Shown: positions 19,155 to 31,018 of the stretch, one piece after another
How positions within the stretch are numbered: the stretch's first letter is position 1
How the letters are laid out: every line of letters starts with the position of its first letter
Notes under the pieces: generated by a model
Told to the model about the DNA's origin: nothing
Seen by the model: the letters and a program-made list of their open reading frames with translations, nothing else
The model's database searches: none
Source: Brachybacterium sp. SGAir0954
Lineage (GTDB): Bacteria; Actinomycetota; Actinomycetes; Actinomycetales; Dermabacteraceae
Direction: 5' to 3'
NCBI RefSeq assembly: GCF_005490785.1
Contig: NZ_CP027295.1
Coordinates: 2,542,001-2,606,000 of the forward strand
DNA length: 64,000 nt
Position numbers and translations under genes: made by a program

Positions 19155-22100
19155 GCCGTCACCGTCCGCGCGGCCACGAGGCGTGCGGTGTGCTCCTGGA
19201 GGCTGAGCACCGAGAACGGCTCCTCCGGGAGCGCCTCGATCGCCTGCACGGCCGCCTGGAACTCCTGCAGCGTGGTGATGATCGGGACGTCCATGCTCGT
19301 CGCCGCCGCGCGGATCGCGTAGCCGTCCGCGCGGGCGTCGGAGCCCGAGGGGGTGTTGAGCACGAGCGCGATCTGCTCGGACTCGATCATCTCGATGACG
19401 CTGTCGCCCTCGCCGGCCTCGGAGGCCTTGCGCAGGACCCGGCACGGGATGCCGGAACGGCGCAGCACACGGCCGGTGCCCGCGGTGGAGAGGATCTCGA
19501 AGCCGAGGGCCGCGAGCCGCGCGACGGGCAGCACCACGCCGCGCTTGTCGCCGTCGGCCACGGAGACGAACACCGCCCCGGAGGTGGGCAGACCCTGGCC
19601 GGAGACCGCCAGCTGCGACTTCGCGAAGGCGAGCGGGAAGGTCGTGTCCAGGCCCATCACCTCGCCGGTCGAGCGCATCTCGGGGCCCAGCAGGGAGTCC
19701 ACCGCGCGGCCCTCGGCGGTGCGGAACCGTTTGAAGGGCAGGACGGCCTCCTTGACCGCGATCGGCGCGTCGTCCGGGAGCGAGGTGCCGTCGCCCTCCG
19801 CGGGCAGCACGCCCGCGGCCCGCAGCTGCGCGACGCTCTCCCCCGCCATGACGCGGGCGGCGGCCTGGGCGAGCTGAACGCCGGTGGCCTTCGAGACGAA
19901 GGGCACCGTGCGGGAGGCGCGCGGGTTCGCCTCGAGGACGAAGAGGATGTCCTGCGCGAGCGCGTACTGCACGTTCAGCAGGCCGCGCACGCCCACGCCG
20001 CGCGCGATCGCGAGGGTCGACTCGCGGATCCGCTCGAGCACGCCGTCGCCGAGGGTCACCGGGGGCAGGGTGCAGGCCGAGTCGCCCGAGTGGATCCCGG
20101 CCTCCTCGATGTGCTCCATGATCCCGCCCATGTAGAGCTCCTCGCCGTCGTACAGGGCGTCGACGTCGATCTCGGTCGCGGTGTCGAGGAAGCGGTCGAT
20201 GAGGATCGGCGCCTCGGCGCGACCGCCCTCGGGGAGGTTGCGGCCCACGTAGTCCGTCAGCTGCGCCTCGTCGTAGACGATCTCCATGCCGCGGCCGCCC
20301 AGCACGTAGCTGGGGCGCACGAGCACGGGGTAGCCCACCTCTCGGGCCACCTCGAGCGCGTCGCCGAGCCCCCAGGCGGTGCCGTAGGGCGGGGCCGGGA
20401 GGGAGGCGTCGGCGAGGACGGCGCCGAAGTGGCCGCGGTCCTCGGCGAGGTCGATCGCCGCGGGGCTCGTGCCGATGATCGGCAGGCCCGCGGCCTCGAG
20501 CCGGCGGGCGAGGGCGAGGGGGGTCTGCCCGCCGAGCTGCACGATGACGCCGGCCACGGGGCCCACGGCCTTCTCCGCCTCGTACACCTCGACGACGTCC
20601 TCGAAGGTGAGGGGCTCGAAGTAGAGGCGGTCGGCGACGTCGTAGTCCGTCGACACGGTCTCGGGGTTGCAGTTGACCATGACGGTCTCGTAGCCGCCGC
20701 CGGGGAGGTCCCGGTCGCCGAGGGCGAGCACCGCGTGGACGCACGAGTAGTCGAACTCGATACCCTGGCCGATCCGGTTCGGGCCCGAGCCGAGGATGAG
20801 CACGGCCGGCCGCTCGCGCGGCTCGATCTCCGTCTCCTGGTCGTAGCTCGAGTAGTGGTACGGCGTGCTCGAGGCGAACTCGGCGGCGCACGTGTCCACG
20901 GTCTTGAAGACGGGGTTGATGCCGAGCGCCTCGCGCACGCCCTTGACGACGTCGCCGCCCTGGCCGCGCAGCTCGCCGATCTGGTCATCGGAGAGGCCGT
21001 GGCGCTTGGCCAGCCGCATGAGCTCCGCGTCGAGCACGGAGGCCGAGCGGATCTCGGCGGCGATCTCCGCGACCAGCAGCATCTGGTCCAGGAACCACGG
21101 GTCGATCGCGGTGGCCTCGTGGACCCGCTCGAGCGTCTCGTCGACGTCCACGACGCCCTCCGCGGCGGACCACAGCACGCGGGCGAGCGCCCCGAGGCGA
21201 CCGTCGGTCGCGATCCGGGAGGCATCGATGAGCTCGGTGACCTCGGCGGGGCTCGGCGGCCGGCCCGCGTAGGAGACCGCGGCGCCCTTGACGTCGAGGG
21301 AGCGCTGCGCCTTGCCGAGCGCCTCGGTGAAGCTGCGGCCCAGGGCCATCGCCTCGCCGACGCTCTTCATGGTCGTGGTGAGCGTCGGGTCCGCCGCCGG
21401 GAACTTCTCGAAGGCGAAGCGGGGCACCTTGACGACGACGTAGTCGAGGGTCGGCTCGAAGCTCGCCGGGGTGGTGCCGGTGATGTCGTTGCGGATCTCG
21501 TCGAGCGTGTAGCCGATCGCGAGGCGCGCGGCGATCTTCGCGATCGGGAAGCCCGTCGCCTTGGAGGCGAGCGCCGAGGAGCGGGAGACGCGGGGGTTCA
21601 TCTCGATGACGACCACGCGCCCCGTCGCGGGGTCCACCGCGAACTGCACGTTGCAGCCGCCCGTGTCGACGCCGACCTCGCGGATGATGCCGATGCCGAG
21701 GTCGCGGAGCTTCTGCAGCTCGACGTCGGTGAGGGTCAGCGCGGGGGCGACGGTCACCGAGTCGCCGGTGTGCACGCCCACGGGGTCGACGTTCTCGATC
21801 GAGCAGATGACCACGCAGTTGTCGGCACGGTCGCGCATGAGCTCGAGCTCGAACTCCTTCCAGCCGAGGATCGACTCCTCCAGGAGCACCTCGGTGGTCG
21901 GCGAGTAGTGCAGGCCGTCGCCGCCGATGCGGCGCAGGTCCGCCTCGTCGTAGGCCATGCCGGAGCCCAGGCCGCCCATGGTGAAGCTCGGGCGCACGAC
22001 CATCGGGTAGCCGAGCTCGTCGGCGGCCTCGAGCAGGTCCTCGATGCTGTGGCAGATCCGGGAGCGGGCAGAGTCCCCGCCCACGCGCTCGACGACGCCC

Positions 22101-22498
22101 TTGAACAGCTGGCGGTCCTCGGCCTTCTGGATCGCGTCGAGGCTCGCGCCGATCATCTCGACGCCGAACTCCTCCAGGGTGCCGTTCTCGGCGAGGGCGA
22201 CGGCGGCGTTGAGCGCCGTCTGCCCGCCGAGGGTCGGCAGGATCGCGTCGGGGCGCTCGGCGGCGATGATCGTCCGGATGACGTCGGGGTCGATCGGCTC
22301 GACGTACGTGGCGTCGGCGATCTCCGGGTCGGTCATGATCGTCGCGGGGTTCGAGTTCACGAGGATCACCCGCAGGCCCTCCTCGCGGAGCACGCGGCAG
22401 GCCTGGGTGCCGGAGTAGTCGAACTCGGCGGCCTGGCCGATGACGATCGGGCCGGAGCCGATGACGAGGACGGACGAGATGTCGGTGCGGCGGGGCAT
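19151..22498 (-). CDS. carB: Carbamoyl phosphate synthase large subunit
   Basis: Makes carbamoyl phosphate from bicarbonate, two ATP and ammonia supplied by CarA; shared by pyrimidine and arginine synthesis. The 1115-residue protein has two ATP-grasp halves (first from [21 protein letters not shown], second from [20 protein letters not shown]), [18 protein letters not shown] and [18 protein letters not shown] in each half, and a C-terminal MGS-like regulatory domain of about 150 residues. Length is slightly above the usual 1070-1100. Its ATG shares one base with the carA stop (TGATG). Confidence 0.97.
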   Translation of the reverse strand: MPRRTDISSVLVIGSGPIVIGQAAEFDYSGTQACRVLREEGLRVILVNSNPATIMTDPEIADATYVEPIDPDVIRTIIAAERPDAILPTLGGQTALNAAVALAENGTLEEFGVEMIGASLDAIQKAEDRQLFKGVVERVGGDSARSRICHSIEDLLEAADELGYPMVVRPSFTMGGLGSGMAYDEADLRRIGGDGLHYSPTTEVLLEESILGWKEFELELMRDRADNCVVICSIENVDPVGVHTGDSVTVAPALTLTDVELQKLRDLGIGIIREVGVDTGGCNVQFAVDPATGRVVVIEMNPRVSRSSALASKATGFPIAKIAARLAIGYTLDEIRNDITGTTPASFEPTLDYVVVKVPRFAFEKFPAADPTLTTTMKSVGEAMALGRSFTEALGKAQRSLDVKGAAVSYAGRPPSPAEVTELIDASRIATDGRLGALARVLWSAAEGVVDVDETLERVHEATAIDPWFLDQMLLVAEIAAEIRSASVLDAELMRLAKRHGLSDDQIGELRGQGGDVVKGVREALGINPVFKTVDTCAAEFASSTPYHYSSYDQETEIEPRERPAVLILGSGPNRIGQGIEFDYSCVHAVLALGDRDLPGGGYETVMVNCNPETVSTDYDVADRLYFEPLTFEDVVEVYEAEKAVGPVAGVIVQLGGQTPLALARRLEAAGLPIIGTSPAAIDLAEDRGHFGAVLADASLPAPPYGTAWGLGDALEVAREVGYPVLVRPSYVLGGRGMEIVYDEAQLTDYVGRNLPEGGRAEAPILIDRFLDTATEIDVDALYDGEELYMGGIMEHIEEAGIHSGDSACTLPPVTLGDGVLERIRESTLAIARGVGVRGLLNVQYALAQDILFVLEANPRASRTVPFVSKATGVQLAQAAARVMAGESVAQLRAAGVLPAEGDGTSLPDDAPIAVKEAVLPFKRFRTAEGRAVDSLLGPEMRSTGEVMGLDTTFPLAFAKSQLAVSGQGLPTSGAVFVSVADGDKRGVVLPVARLAALGFEILSTAGTGRVLRRSGIPCRVLRKASEAGEGDSVIEMIESEQIALVLNTPSGSDARADGYAIRAAATSMDVPIITTLQEFQAAVQAIEALPEEPFSVLSLQEHTARLVAARTVTA

Positions 22499-23697
22499 CA
22501 GGACTCCTTGCTCTGGTCGCCGGCGCGGCGGGCGCGCACGAGGTCGACGAGGCGGTCGAAGAGGTACGAGGCGTCGTGGGGTCCCGCGGCGGCCTCGGGG
22601 TGGTACTGGACCGAGAAGGCCGGCAGGTCGAGGCAGCGCAGACCCTCGACCACGTCGTCGTTGAGGCCGACGTGGGAGACGACGACCTTCCCGTAGCGGC
22701 CGCCGTCGTGGGGAGCGGTGTGCTCGCCCTCGAGCGGGACGTCCACCGCGAAGCCGTGGTTGTGGGCCGTGATCTCGACGGTGCCCGACTCGCGGTCGAG
22801 CACCGGCTGGTTGATGCCGCGGTGCCCGTACTTGAGCTTGTAGGTCTCGAAGCCGAGGGCGCGGCCCAGCAGCTGGTTGCCGAAGCAGATGCCGAAGAAC
22901 GGCAGCCCGGCGTCGAGCACGCCGCGCAGGAGCTCGACCTGCGCGTCGGCGGTCGCCGGGTCGCCCGGGCCGTTGGAGAAGAAGACGGCGTCCGCGCCGG
23001 TGGAGCGGAGCTCCTCGAGGGTCGTCGTCGCGGGCAGCAGGTGCACGCGCAGCCCGCGCTCGAGCATCGCGCGGGGGGTCGCGCCCTTGATGCCGAGGTC
23101 CACGGCGGCGACCGTGCCGATCGCCTCGCCCTCGGGCTCGAGCAGCAGCGGCTGGGCGATGGTGACCTCGTCGACGAAGCTCGCGCCCTCCATGGAGGGC
23201 TGCTCGCGGACCTGCTCGAGCAGGGCCGCCTCGCCCGCGGCGAGGGCGTCGCCGGAGAAGACGCCGCCGCGCAGGGAGCCGGTCTCGCGCAGCACGCGGG
23301 TGAGCATGCGGGTGTCGATGCCGGCGATGCCGACGACGCCCTGGCTCTCGAGCAGCTCGTCGAGGGTCTGCTCGGAGCGCCAGTTCGAGGCGACGCGGCT
23401 GGCCTCGCGCACGGCGTAGCCGCGCACCCACACCCGGGAGGACTCCATGTCCTGGGCGTTGGCGCCAGTGTTGCCGATGTGCGGAGCGGTCTGCACGACG
23501 ATCTGCCCGGCGTAGGAGGGATCCGTGAGGGTCTCCTGGTAGCCGGTCATGCCGGTCGAGAAGACGACCTCGCCGAGGCGGGAGCCGCGGGCGCCGTAGG
23601 CGCTGCCGCGCAGGGTGGTGCCGTCCTCGAGGATCAGCAGGGCGGGCTCGGTGCGCGAGGCGCCTCGGCGCTCCCGAGCGGGGGTGGGGGCGGTCAT
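22498..23697 (-). CDS. carA: Carbamoyl phosphate synthase small subunit
   Basis: Glutaminase subunit that feeds ammonia to CarB. The 399-residue protein has an N-terminal CPSase domain ([24 protein letters not shown]) and a C-terminal class I amidotransferase with nucleophile Cys in [12 protein letters not shown] and the catalytic pair His-Glu in VQYHPEA. GNQ in place of the GHQ common elsewhere is, as I recall, typical of actinobacteria. ATG at 23697 overlaps the stop of the PH-like membrane protein by four bases. Confidence 0.96.
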   Translation of the reverse strand: MTAPTPARERRGASRTEPALLILEDGTTLRGSAYGARGSRLGEVVFSTGMTGYQETLTDPSYAGQIVVQTAPHIGNTGANAQDMESSRVWVRGYAVREASRVASNWRSEQTLDELLESQGVVGIAGIDTRMLTRVLRETGSLRGGVFSGDALAAGEAALLEQVREQPSMEGASFVDEVTIAQPLLLEPEGEAIGTVAAVDLGIKGATPRAMLERGLRVHLLPATTTLEELRSTGADAVFFSNGPGDPATADAQVELLRGVLDAGLPFFGICFGNQLLGRALGFETYKLKYGHRGINQPVLDRESGTVEITAHNHGFAVDVPLEGEHTAPHDGGRYGKVVVSHVGLNDDVVEGLRCLDLPAFSVQYHPEAAAGPHDASYLFDRLVDLVRARRAGDQSKES

Positions 23698-24188
23698 GGG
23701 TGCTCCTTCCGGGAGAGCAGCAGGTCGTGGTCGGCGCGTGCGCCGAGGCGGAGGCCGGTGTCGAGGTCCTGGTCGCCGAGGCGCCAGCGGATGACGAGGA
23801 GTCCGTCGCCGCCCACGAACTTCCCGGCCATGCCGGGGGCGGAGGCGACGTCGAGGACGGCAGCGGCGGGGATGGTCAGGGACGGGGCTCCCTGACGGAG
23901 GATCCGCCAGGAGCCGCCGTCGCCGCGGCTCACGCGCGCCGTGGAGCGCGCGCCGAGACCGTGGGCGACGACCCGCTCGAGGGGACGGTCGGCGAGGACG
24001 GTGTCGACGTAGATCGCGTCGACGGGCCCCACCTCGGTCTCCTCGCCGAGGTCGGCGAGCTCGCTGCGGCGGTCCGGGGCGGGTAGGCCGGACTGGCGCC
24101 GGCCGCGCAGACGCCAGCCGAGCACCATGAGGCCGAGCGCCGCGAGGAACACCACCGCGAGCACGAGCACGGGCAGAAGGCGGTCCAT
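23694..24188 (-). CDS. PH-like-domain membrane protein of the pyr operon
   Basis: Unknown function. The 164-residue protein has one N-terminal membrane helix (residues 1-27, [23 protein letters not shown]), then a basic stretch RRQSG and a soluble beta-rich cytoplasmic domain (about 50-155) ending in [20 protein letters not shown], which resembles the bacterial PH-like fold. It lies between pyrC (6-base gap) and carA (ATGA overlap). A gene of this type occupies the same place in mycobacteria (the Rv1382 position) and other actinobacteria, so the association is old; it may anchor or regulate the pyrimidine enzymes at the membrane, but nothing in the sequence proves this. Confidence 0.8.
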   Translation of the reverse strand: MDRLLPVLVLAVVFLAALGLMVLGWRLRGRRQSGLPAPDRRSELADLGEETEVGPVDAIYVDTVLADRPLERVVAHGLGARSTARVSRGDGGSWRILRQGAPSLTIPAAAVLDVASAPGMAGKFVGGDGLLVIRWRLGDQDLDTGLRLGARADHDLLLSRKEHP

Positions 24189-24194
24189 CGCGCC

Positions 24195-25499
24195 TCAGCC
24201 CTCGACGAGGGCGCCGTCGCGCACGGTGACGCGGCCGCGGTGGACGGTGAGGCGGTTGCGGCCCGGCAGCTCCCGGCCCGTGAAGGGGCTGTTCATGCTG
24301 CGGGAGGCGTGCACGGCGGGGTCGACGACGGTCGTGGGGCGCGGGTCCCACACGAGCACGTTCGCGGGGCTGCCGGCCTCGAGGGGGCGGCCCTGGTCCT
24401 CGTCCCGGCCGATCCGCGCGGGGGTCTCGGACATGACGCGGGCGACGTCGCGCCAGCTGAGCGCCTCGCGGTCCACCATCGTGGACTGCACGATGGACAG
24501 CGCGGTCTCGAGGCCGGTCATGCCCATCGCCGCCTGGTCCCACTCGCGGTCCTTGGCGTCCGCGGGGTGCGGGGCGTGGTCGGTCGCGACGATGTCGATC
24601 GTGCCGTCGGCGAGGCCCTCGCGGACCGCCTCGACGTCCGCCTGCGTGCGCAGCGGCGGGTTCACCTTGTAGCGGGCGTCGAAGCCGCGCACGGACTCGT
24701 CGGTCAGCAGCAGGTGGTGCGGCGTGACCTCGGCGGTCACGGCGATGCCGCGCTGCTTGGCCCAGCGGATGATGTCGACGCTGCCCGCGGTGGACAGGTG
24801 GCAGACGTGCAGGCGGGAGCCGACGTGGTGGGCGAGCAGCACGTCGCGGGCGATGACGGACTCCTCGGCGACGGCGGGCCAGCCGGCGAGGCCGAGCTGC
24901 GCGGAGACCTCGCCCTCGTGCATCTGGGCGCCCTCGGTGAGGCGCGGGTCCTGCGCGTGCTGGGCGATGACGCCGTCGAAGGACTTCACGTACTCCAGCG
25001 CGCGGCGCATGAGGACGGGGTCGTGCACGCACTTCCCGTCGTCGCTGAACACGCGCACGCGGGCCCGGGAGCTCGCCATGGCGTCGAGCTCGGCGAGCCG
25101 CTCCCCCGCGAGGCCCACGGTGACGGCGCCGACGGGCCGCACGGTGCACCAGCCGGCGCTCTCGCCCGCGCGGGCGATCTGCTCCACCACGCCCGCCGTG
25201 TCCGCGGTGGGGGTCGTGTTGGCCATCGCGTGGACTGCCGTGTAGCCGCCGCGGGCGGCGGCGCGGGTGCCGGTCTCGACGGTCTCCGCCTCCTCGCCGC
25301 CCGGCTCGCGCAGGTGCGTGTGGAGGTCGACGAGGCCCGGGAGGACCACGCAGCCGTCCACGTCGATCACCTCGGCGCCCGCGGGCGCCTCGAGGTCCGT
25401 GCCGACGGCGGCGATCTCGCCGCCCTCGAGGAGGAGGTCCGCCGCGGTCTCGCCGTAGAGCAGGCCCCCGCGCAGGAGGAGGGTGGGTGCGGTGGTCAT
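24195..25499 (-). CDS. pyrC: Dihydroorotase
   Basis: Third pyrimidine step: cyclises carbamoyl aspartate to dihydroorotate. The 434-residue amidohydrolase is of the large class I type, with metal ligands in [11 protein letters not shown], later histidines in [10 protein letters not shown] and HHLLLTD, and the catalytic Asp of [16 protein letters not shown] near the middle is also conserved in the class. Overlaps pyrB by four bases. In some bacteria class I PyrC assembles with PyrB, and the adjacency here would allow it. Confidence 0.96.
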   Translation of the reverse strand: MTTAPTLLLRGGLLYGETAADLLLEGGEIAAVGTDLEAPAGAEVIDVDGCVVLPGLVDLHTHLREPGGEEAETVETGTRAAARGGYTAVHAMANTTPTADTAGVVEQIARAGESAGWCTVRPVGAVTVGLAGERLAELDAMASSRARVRVFSDDGKCVHDPVLMRRALEYVKSFDGVIAQHAQDPRLTEGAQMHEGEVSAQLGLAGWPAVAEESVIARDVLLAHHVGSRLHVCHLSTAGSVDIIRWAKQRGIAVTAEVTPHHLLLTDESVRGFDARYKVNPPLRTQADVEAVREGLADGTIDIVATDHAPHPADAKDREWDQAAMGMTGLETALSIVQSTMVDREALSWRDVARVMSETPARIGRDEDQGRPLEAGSPANVLVWDPRPTTVVDPAVHASRSMNSPFTGRELPGRNRLTVHRGRVTVRDGALVEG

Positions 25500-26452
25500 C
25501 GGGCGTCCTCCCGGGAGTCGGTGGCGAGCAGGTGGTAGAGCACGGCCATCCGGACGAACACGCCGGAGGAGACCTGCTCGACGATGACGCTGCGGGGGCC
25601 GTCGGCCACGTCACCGGCGATCTCGAAGCCGCGGTTCATGGGGCCGGGGTGCATGACGCGCGTGTGCTCGGGCAGCGCCGCGGCGCGGGCGGTGGAGAGG
25701 CCGTAGCGGCGCGAGTACTCCCCCGCGGTCGGGAAGAACCCGCCGCCGACCATCCGCTCGCGCTGGACGCGGAGCATCATGACGGCGTCCGGGCCCTGCC
25801 CGAGCGCTTCGTCGAGGTCGTAGGTGATCTCGCACGGCCAGGCGCTCGCGCCGACGGGGACGAGGGCCGGCGGGGCGACGAGCGTGACGCGTGCGCCGAG
25901 CAGGGTCAGCAGGAGGACGTTGGAGCGGGCGACGCGCGAGTGCAGCACGTCGCCGACGATGACGACGTGGGCGCCGTCGAGCCCGGCCTCCGGCTCCCCC
26001 GGCCGCAGGTGGCGGCGCAGGGTGAAGGTGTCGAGCAGGGCCTGCGTGGGGTGCTCGTGCGCGCCGTCGCCGGCGTTGACGATCGGCTGGTCGATCCAGC
26101 CCGCGTGGGCCAGCAGGTGCGCGGCGCCCGAGGAGCCGGAGCGGACGACGACGGCGTCCGCCCCCATCGCCTGCAGGGTGAGGGCCGTGTCCTTGAGCGA
26201 CTCGCCCTTGGAGACGCTCGAGCCCTTCGCGGAGAAGTTGATGACGTCGGCGGAGAGGCGCTTGGCGGCCGCCTCGAAGCTGATGCGGGTGCGGGTGGAG
26301 TCCTCGAAGAAGAGGTTCACGACCGTGGTGCCCACGAGAGTGGGCAGCTTGCGGATCGAGCGGGACTGGGTCTGCGCCATGTGCTCGGCGGTCGCGAGCA
26401 CGGCGATAGCCTCCTCGCGGGAGAGGTCCGCGATCGAGATCATGTGCTTCAT
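25496..26452 (-). CDS. pyrB: Aspartate carbamoyltransferase catalytic subunit
   Basis: Condenses carbamoyl phosphate with aspartate. The 318-residue protein has the carbamoyl-phosphate site [13 protein letters not shown], the SKGESLKDT loop, [13 protein letters not shown], and the aspartate-binding [11 protein letters not shown]. No pyrI regulatory subunit is present, as expected for Gram-positives. The start ATGAAGCAC at 26452 overlaps the pyrR stop (ATGA). A second ATG lies three codons later. Confidence 0.97.
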   Translation of the reverse strand: MKHMISIADLSREEAIAVLATAEHMAQTQSRSIRKLPTLVGTTVVNLFFEDSTRTRISFEAAAKRLSADVINFSAKGSSVSKGESLKDTALTLQAMGADAVVVRSGSSGAAHLLAHAGWIDQPIVNAGDGAHEHPTQALLDTFTLRRHLRPGEPEAGLDGAHVVIVGDVLHSRVARSNVLLLTLLGARVTLVAPPALVPVGASAWPCEITYDLDEALGQGPDAVMMLRVQRERMVGGGFFPTAGEYSRRYGLSTARAAALPEHTRVMHPGPMNRGFEIAGDVADGPRSVIVEQVSSGVFVRMAVLYHLLATDSREDAR

Positions 26453-27039
26453 CGGGTCTCCTCCTCGCCGGCGGGGCGGGCGAGGACGACCGCGTCCTCG
26501 CCGTCGGTCTCGGCGAGCTCGACGTGGACGCGCTCCCCGCGCGAGGTGGGGAGGTTCTTGCCGACGTGGTCCGCGCGGATCGGGAGCTCGCGGTGGCCAC
26601 GGTCCACGAGCACCGCGAGGCGCACCGCGGAGGGGCGGCCGATCGCGCCGAGGGCGTCGAGGGCGGCGCGCACGGTGCGGCCGGAGAAGAGGACGTCGTC
26701 GACGAGGACGACGGTGCGGCCGTCGATGCCGCCGCGCGGGATGCGGGTGGGGCTCGGGGCCCGGGTGGGATGCTGCCGCAGGTCGTCGCGGTACATCGTC
26801 ACGTCGAGGGAGCCGGCGAGGTCCTCGACGGGGCGGTCGATGCCCTCGGCGGCGAGGATCTGCGCGGCGAGCCGCTCGGCGAGGGGCACGCCGCGGTGCG
26901 GGATGCCCAGCAGGACGAGGTCGTCGGCACCGTGGCCGCTCTCGAGGATCTCGTGCGCGATGCGCACGAGCGCACGTCGGATCTCCTCGGGCCCCAGGAT
27001 CCTGACGCGGTCCGGGACGGGGGTCGTGCTCTCGGTCAT
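26449..27039 (-). CDS. pyrR: Bifunctional pyr operon regulator / uracil phosphoribosyltransferase
   Basis: RNA-binding protein that senses UMP/UTP and PRPP and controls the pyr operon through the leader hairpin just upstream; often has weak UPRTase activity. The 196-residue protein carries the PRPP-binding motif [18 protein letters not shown] and [15 protein letters not shown] chose the ATG at 27039 because GGAAGGGAG lies 4-5 bases upstream; a GTG at 27054 would put the PyrR hairpin inside the coding region. It is the first gene of a seven-gene operon that ends at pyrF. Confidence 0.96.
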   Translation of the reverse strand: MTESTTPVPDRVRILGPEEIRRALVRIAHEILESGHGADDLVLLGIPHRGVPLAERLAAQILAAEGIDRPVEDLAGSLDVTMYRDDLRQHPTRAPSPTRIPRGGIDGRTVVLVDDVLFSGRTVRAALDALGAIGRPSAVRLAVLVDRGHRELPIRADHVGKNLPTSRGERVHVELAETDGEDAVVLARPAGEEETR

Positions 27040-27045
27040 GTCTCT

Positions 27046-27077
27046 CCCTTCCACGCCTCACGGGACGTGTCGTTAAA
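27046..27077 (-). promoter_or_regulatory. PyrR-binding hairpin over the pyrR ribosome site
   Basis: On the transcribed strand the leader reads TTTAAC, then the hairpin ACGTCC-CGTGA-GGCGT, then GGAAGG. This fits the anti-antiterminator loop known from Bacillus pyr leaders (UUUAA, GUCC, NGNGAGG, GNAAGG). A 5-bp stem (A-U, C-G, G-C, U-G, C-G) closes a CCGUGA hexaloop with the conserved GA. The hairpin ends at the Shine-Dalgarno sequence and no terminator follows, so repression of translation, as reported for Mycobacterium smegmatis, is the likely mechanism. Confidence 0.8.
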
Positions 27078-27086
27078 GGGTGGATC

Positions 27087-27100
27087 GGTCCGTGCGGACC
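27087..27100 (-). repeat. Short inverted repeat in the pyrR leader
   Basis: GGTCCG-TG-CGGACC is a perfect 6-bp inverted repeat between the candidate promoter and the PyrR hairpin. It would form a separate hairpin in the 5' leader and could insulate the PyrR site from upstream RNA. Confidence 0.4.
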
Positions 27101-27107
27101 GGGGCCG

Positions 27108-27113
27108 AGTCTA
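27108..27113 (-). promoter_or_regulatory. Candidate -10 box of the pyr operon
   Basis: TAGACT matches TANNNT and would start an mRNA near 27101, about 60 bases ahead of pyrR and in time to include the PyrR hairpin. No recognisable -35. Confidence 0.4.
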
Positions 27114-27193
27114 CGCGAGACCCGGCCGGGGCCACGCCGGCGCCCATCCCGTGGGACGGCGCCGGCGGGCCGTGGCGCGGAGCCGGGGCGGGC

Positions 27194-27733
27194 TCAGCCC
27201 AGCAGGCCCCGCACGTCGGCCAGACGCTGCAGGAGCCCATTGACGAAGCGGGGCGAGTCGTCTGTGGAGAGCGCCTCCGCGATCTTCGTGTACTCGCCGA
27301 TCACGGGGCCGCGGTCCGACGCCTCGGTGTCGAAGAGCACCTCCGCGGCGCCGAGGCGCAGGATCGCGCGGTCCACGGCGGGCATGCGGTGCAGCGGCCA
27401 GTCGCGCGAGTGGGTCTCGAGCTGGTCGTCGACCTCCTCGGCGTGCTCCGCGTACCCCTCGACGAGCTCGCGGGCCCGCTCCGGGACCGGGGTCTGCGCG
27501 GCCGTCACCCGGAGACGCTGCGCGAGCACCTCGAGGACGGGCAGGCGGCGGGCGTCGGCCTCGAAGAGCACGTCGAGCGCACGGATGCGCTGACGGGTCA
27601 GGGTGTGCAGCCGGTCCGTGCGGGCCGGGAGGGTGCGCTCGAACTCGATCTCCTCCCCGTCCCGTGCGGGCAGGGGCAGACCCGGCCCCTTGCGCGGGGC
27701 CGAGGGGGTGGAGGACGCCGAGGAATCGGTCAC
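27194..27733 (-). CDS. nusB: Transcription antitermination protein NusB
   Basis: Binds boxA RNA with NusE in the rRNA antitermination complex. The 179-residue protein has a variable Pro/Ser-rich lead of about 35 residues and then the all-helical core: [34 protein letters not shown] and [27 protein letters not shown], all diagnostic. It overlaps the efp stop by four bases. The efp-nusB pair is conserved in actinobacteria. Confidence 0.95.
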   Translation of the reverse strand: MTDSSASSTPSAPRKGPGLPLPARDGEEIEFERTLPARTDRLHTLTRQRIRALDVLFEADARRLPVLEVLAQRLRVTAAQTPVPERARELVEGYAEHAEEVDDQLETHSRDWPLHRMPAVDRAILRLGAAEVLFDTEASDRGPVIGEYTKIAEALSTDDSPRFVNGLLQRLADVRGLLG

Positions 27734-28290
27734 TTCACGCGCTCGAGGTAGCTGCCGGAGCGGGTGTCGACCTTGACCTTGTCCCCCTGGTTGAGGAACA
27801 GCGGGACCTGGATCTCGCGGCCGGTCTCGAGGGTCGCGGGCTTGGTGCCGCCGTTGGAGCGGTCGCCCTGCAGGCCCGGCTCGGTGAAGCTGATCGTGAG
27901 GACCACGGAGGCCGGGAGCTCGACGAACAGCGCCTCGCCCTCGTGGAAGGCGATGATGACGTCCTGTCCCTCGAGCATGAAGTCCTTGGCGTCACCGACG
28001 GTCTCCGCGGTGACGTTGGTCTGCTCCCAGTTGCTGGGGTCCATGAAGACGTACAGCTCGCCGTCGAGGTACGAGTACTGCATGTCGCGGCGGTCGACGG
28101 TCGCGGTCTCGACCTTGACACCCGCGTTGAAGGTCTTGTCCACGGTCTTGCCGGACAGGACGTTCTTGAGCTTGGTGCGCACGAAGGCCGGGCCCTTGCC
28201 GGGCTTGACGTGCTGGAACTCGGTGACGGTCCAGAGGCCGTTGTCCTGCTTGAGGACCATCCCGTTCTTGAGGTCGTTCGTCGTCGCCAT
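27730..28290 (-). CDS. efp: Translation elongation factor P
   Basis: Relieves ribosomes stalled on polyproline. The 186-residue, three-domain protein starts [20 protein letters not shown] and has the tip loop [21 protein letters not shown], in which the Lys of the PGKG loop points to the peptidyl-transferase centre. ATG at 28290 has GAGGAG seven bases upstream. No EpmA/EpmB or YmfI-type modification gene is nearby; the Pro-rich loop is the type reported to work unmodified in actinobacteria. Longer frames upstream are excluded by the ribosome site. Confidence 0.97.
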   Translation of the reverse strand: MATTNDLKNGMVLKQDNGLWTVTEFQHVKPGKGPAFVRTKLKNVLSGKTVDKTFNAGVKVETATVDRRDMQYSYLDGELYVFMDPSNWEQTNVTAETVGDAKDFMLEGQDVIIAFHEGEALFVELPASVVLTISFTEPGLQGDRSNGGTKPATLETGREIQVPLFLNQGDKVKVDTRSGSYLERVK

Positions 28291-28384
28291 GTGTCTCCTC
28301 GGGTTCCCGCCGGGCACGTGGGACCCCGCGGCGATGTGGATGAGTGTCGGCGCCGCCGGGTCATCCGCGGCTCGCGCGCGATTC

Positions 28385-28390
28385 AGGATA
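28385..28390 (-). promoter_or_regulatory. Candidate -10 box of efp-nusB
   Basis: TATCCT (TANNNT), followed by TGAATC, about 95 bases ahead of the efp start. It is the only AT-richer spot in an otherwise GC-rich gap. No clear -35. Confidence 0.4.
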
Positions 28391-28429
28391 GCGTGCCGCG
28401 GCGCCGCTCCCCCGCGCACGCCGCGACGG

Positions 28430-29041
28430 TCAGGGCCTCGACGTGAGCTCGATCATGGACAGCAGGCGCACGACGAGCGGCACGGCGGCGCTCTCCTCGC
28501 GCCAGCCGCTCGTCTTCACGGCCCGCGAGACCGTCTGCTGGGTGATGTCGAGGAGGGCGGCGAGCTCGCGCTGGGTCGCCCCCGGGTGCTCGCGCAGCGC
28601 GTGCACGGCGCGCCACTGGCCCCGGTTGCGGGTCACGATCATCCAGCCGACGAGGCGGAGGACCGCCTCGGCGTCGGCGGCGGTCGCCTCGTGGCGGGGG
28701 TCGGAGGCGCGCACGGACAGGGGCACCTGGCCGGTCGTGCGGGAGGCGCGCAGCGCGAGGGTCGCGGCGGCGACGCCCGGCCCTCCGGCCGCGCGGGTCT
28801 CCGCGGGGAGCGGCTGCTCGACGGGGCCGACGCCGAGGCCGACCTCCCAGGCGCCCGTCTCGGCGGCGATCCGCACGGCGTCCACGGCCGTCTCCGCGCG
28901 GTCCGCGAGGGCGATCGCGGCGCTGCCGACCGTCCGCTCCGGGGGCCGGCGCAGGTCCAGCGGGGCGAGCGCCTCCTGGAGGGCGGGCAGCGGGTCGGGA
29001 CCGCGGTGCCCGCGCGGCGGGGAGAGGGCGATGACGAGCAT
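28430..29041 (-). CDS. Helix-turn-helix protein, SatD-like architecture
   Basis: Function unknown. The 203-residue protein has an N-terminal alpha/beta part (about 1-115) with [30 protein letters not shown], a pattern that resembles SatD proteins (GIGxG, then PL and a GPA-like segment), and a C-terminal winged or simple [30 protein letters not shown] (about 155-180). This suggests a DNA-binding regulator with a nucleotide-cyclase-like or degenerate sensor domain, but that is inference. Its ATG lies 7 bases after a TAGCGT box, so the mRNA is predicted leaderless. The upstream ABC-F gene ends at a hairpin, making this a single-gene transcript. Confidence 0.75.
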   Translation of the reverse strand: MLVIALSPPRGHRGPDPLPALQEALAPLDLRRPPERTVGSAAIALADRAETAVDAVRIAAETGAWEVGLGVGPVEQPLPAETRAAGGPGVAAATLALRASRTTGQVPLSVRASDPRHEATAADAEAVLRLVGWMIVTRNRGQWRAVHALREHPGATQRELAALLDITQQTVSRAVKTSGWREESAAVPLVVRLLSMIELTSRP

Positions 29042-29048
29042 GGTTCGG

Positions 29049-29054
29049 ACGCTA
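29049..29054 (-). promoter_or_regulatory. -10 box of a predicted leaderless HTH gene
   Basis: TAGCGT (TANNNT) followed by exactly 7 bases and the ATG at 29041. No ribosome site is present between them. Confidence 0.5.
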
Positions 29055-29083
29055 CCAGCCGGCGACCGCGGAACAGCGCTTAT

Positions 29084-29107
29084 CCGCTGACCCTCGAGGG
29101 ACAGCGG
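29084..29107 (-). terminator. Hairpin after the ABC-F gene
   Basis: CCGCTG and CAGCGG flank CCCTCGAGGG with a single A-A mismatch on each side, giving a near-perfect stem about 35 bases past the ABC-F stop and just upstream of the HTH gene's -10 box. Confidence 0.5.
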
Positions 29108-29141
29108 GGATCATCGGATCCCGCCGTCGGCGAGGGCGGTC

Positions 29142-30746
<1,605 letters not shown>

Positions 30747-30795
30747 GGAAGGAGCTCCTCAGGAGGGACGGTCAGGGGGCCGGACGGCCCCGTGA

Positions 30796-30801
30796 AGTCT
30801 A
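30796..30801 (-). promoter_or_regulatory. Candidate -10 box of the ABC-F gene
   Basis: TAGACT (TANNNT) about 50 bases ahead of the GTG start, in the divergent region shared with ald. No -35 recognised. Confidence 0.35.
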
Positions 30802-31018
30802 GGTCCGCGGGCGGCGGGAGGTCCCGCGCATATCGCCCGCGGTGCCCAGCGCCACACGGCGGCGCCGTCGCCTCCCCCGGGGCGCCGGATCACAGCACGG
30901 TCTCGGCGGGCGACGGGGTGCGCCGTTCCTGCCCGCGGCGGGCACCCTCGATGCGAAGCTGGTGCCGGTCCGGCAAGGAGGCCGGGCCACGCGACGAGCG
31001 AAGGACGAGGAGCTTCCC

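Noticed and set aside
27040-27054. GTG start of pyrR five codons upstream
   Set aside because: It would make part of the PyrR hairpin coding and has no better ribosome site than the ATG at 27039.
30930-30944. TGCCCG-CGG-CGGGCA inverted repeat upstream of ald as an operator
   Set aside because: Short GC-only arms of this size are common by chance here, and no promoter boxes could be placed next to it.
30842-31018. In-frame N-terminal extension of ald starting at 30842
   Set aside because: The segment is Arg/Gly-rich with no similarity to the family; ATG 31019 has a good ribosome site and matches the family N-terminus.
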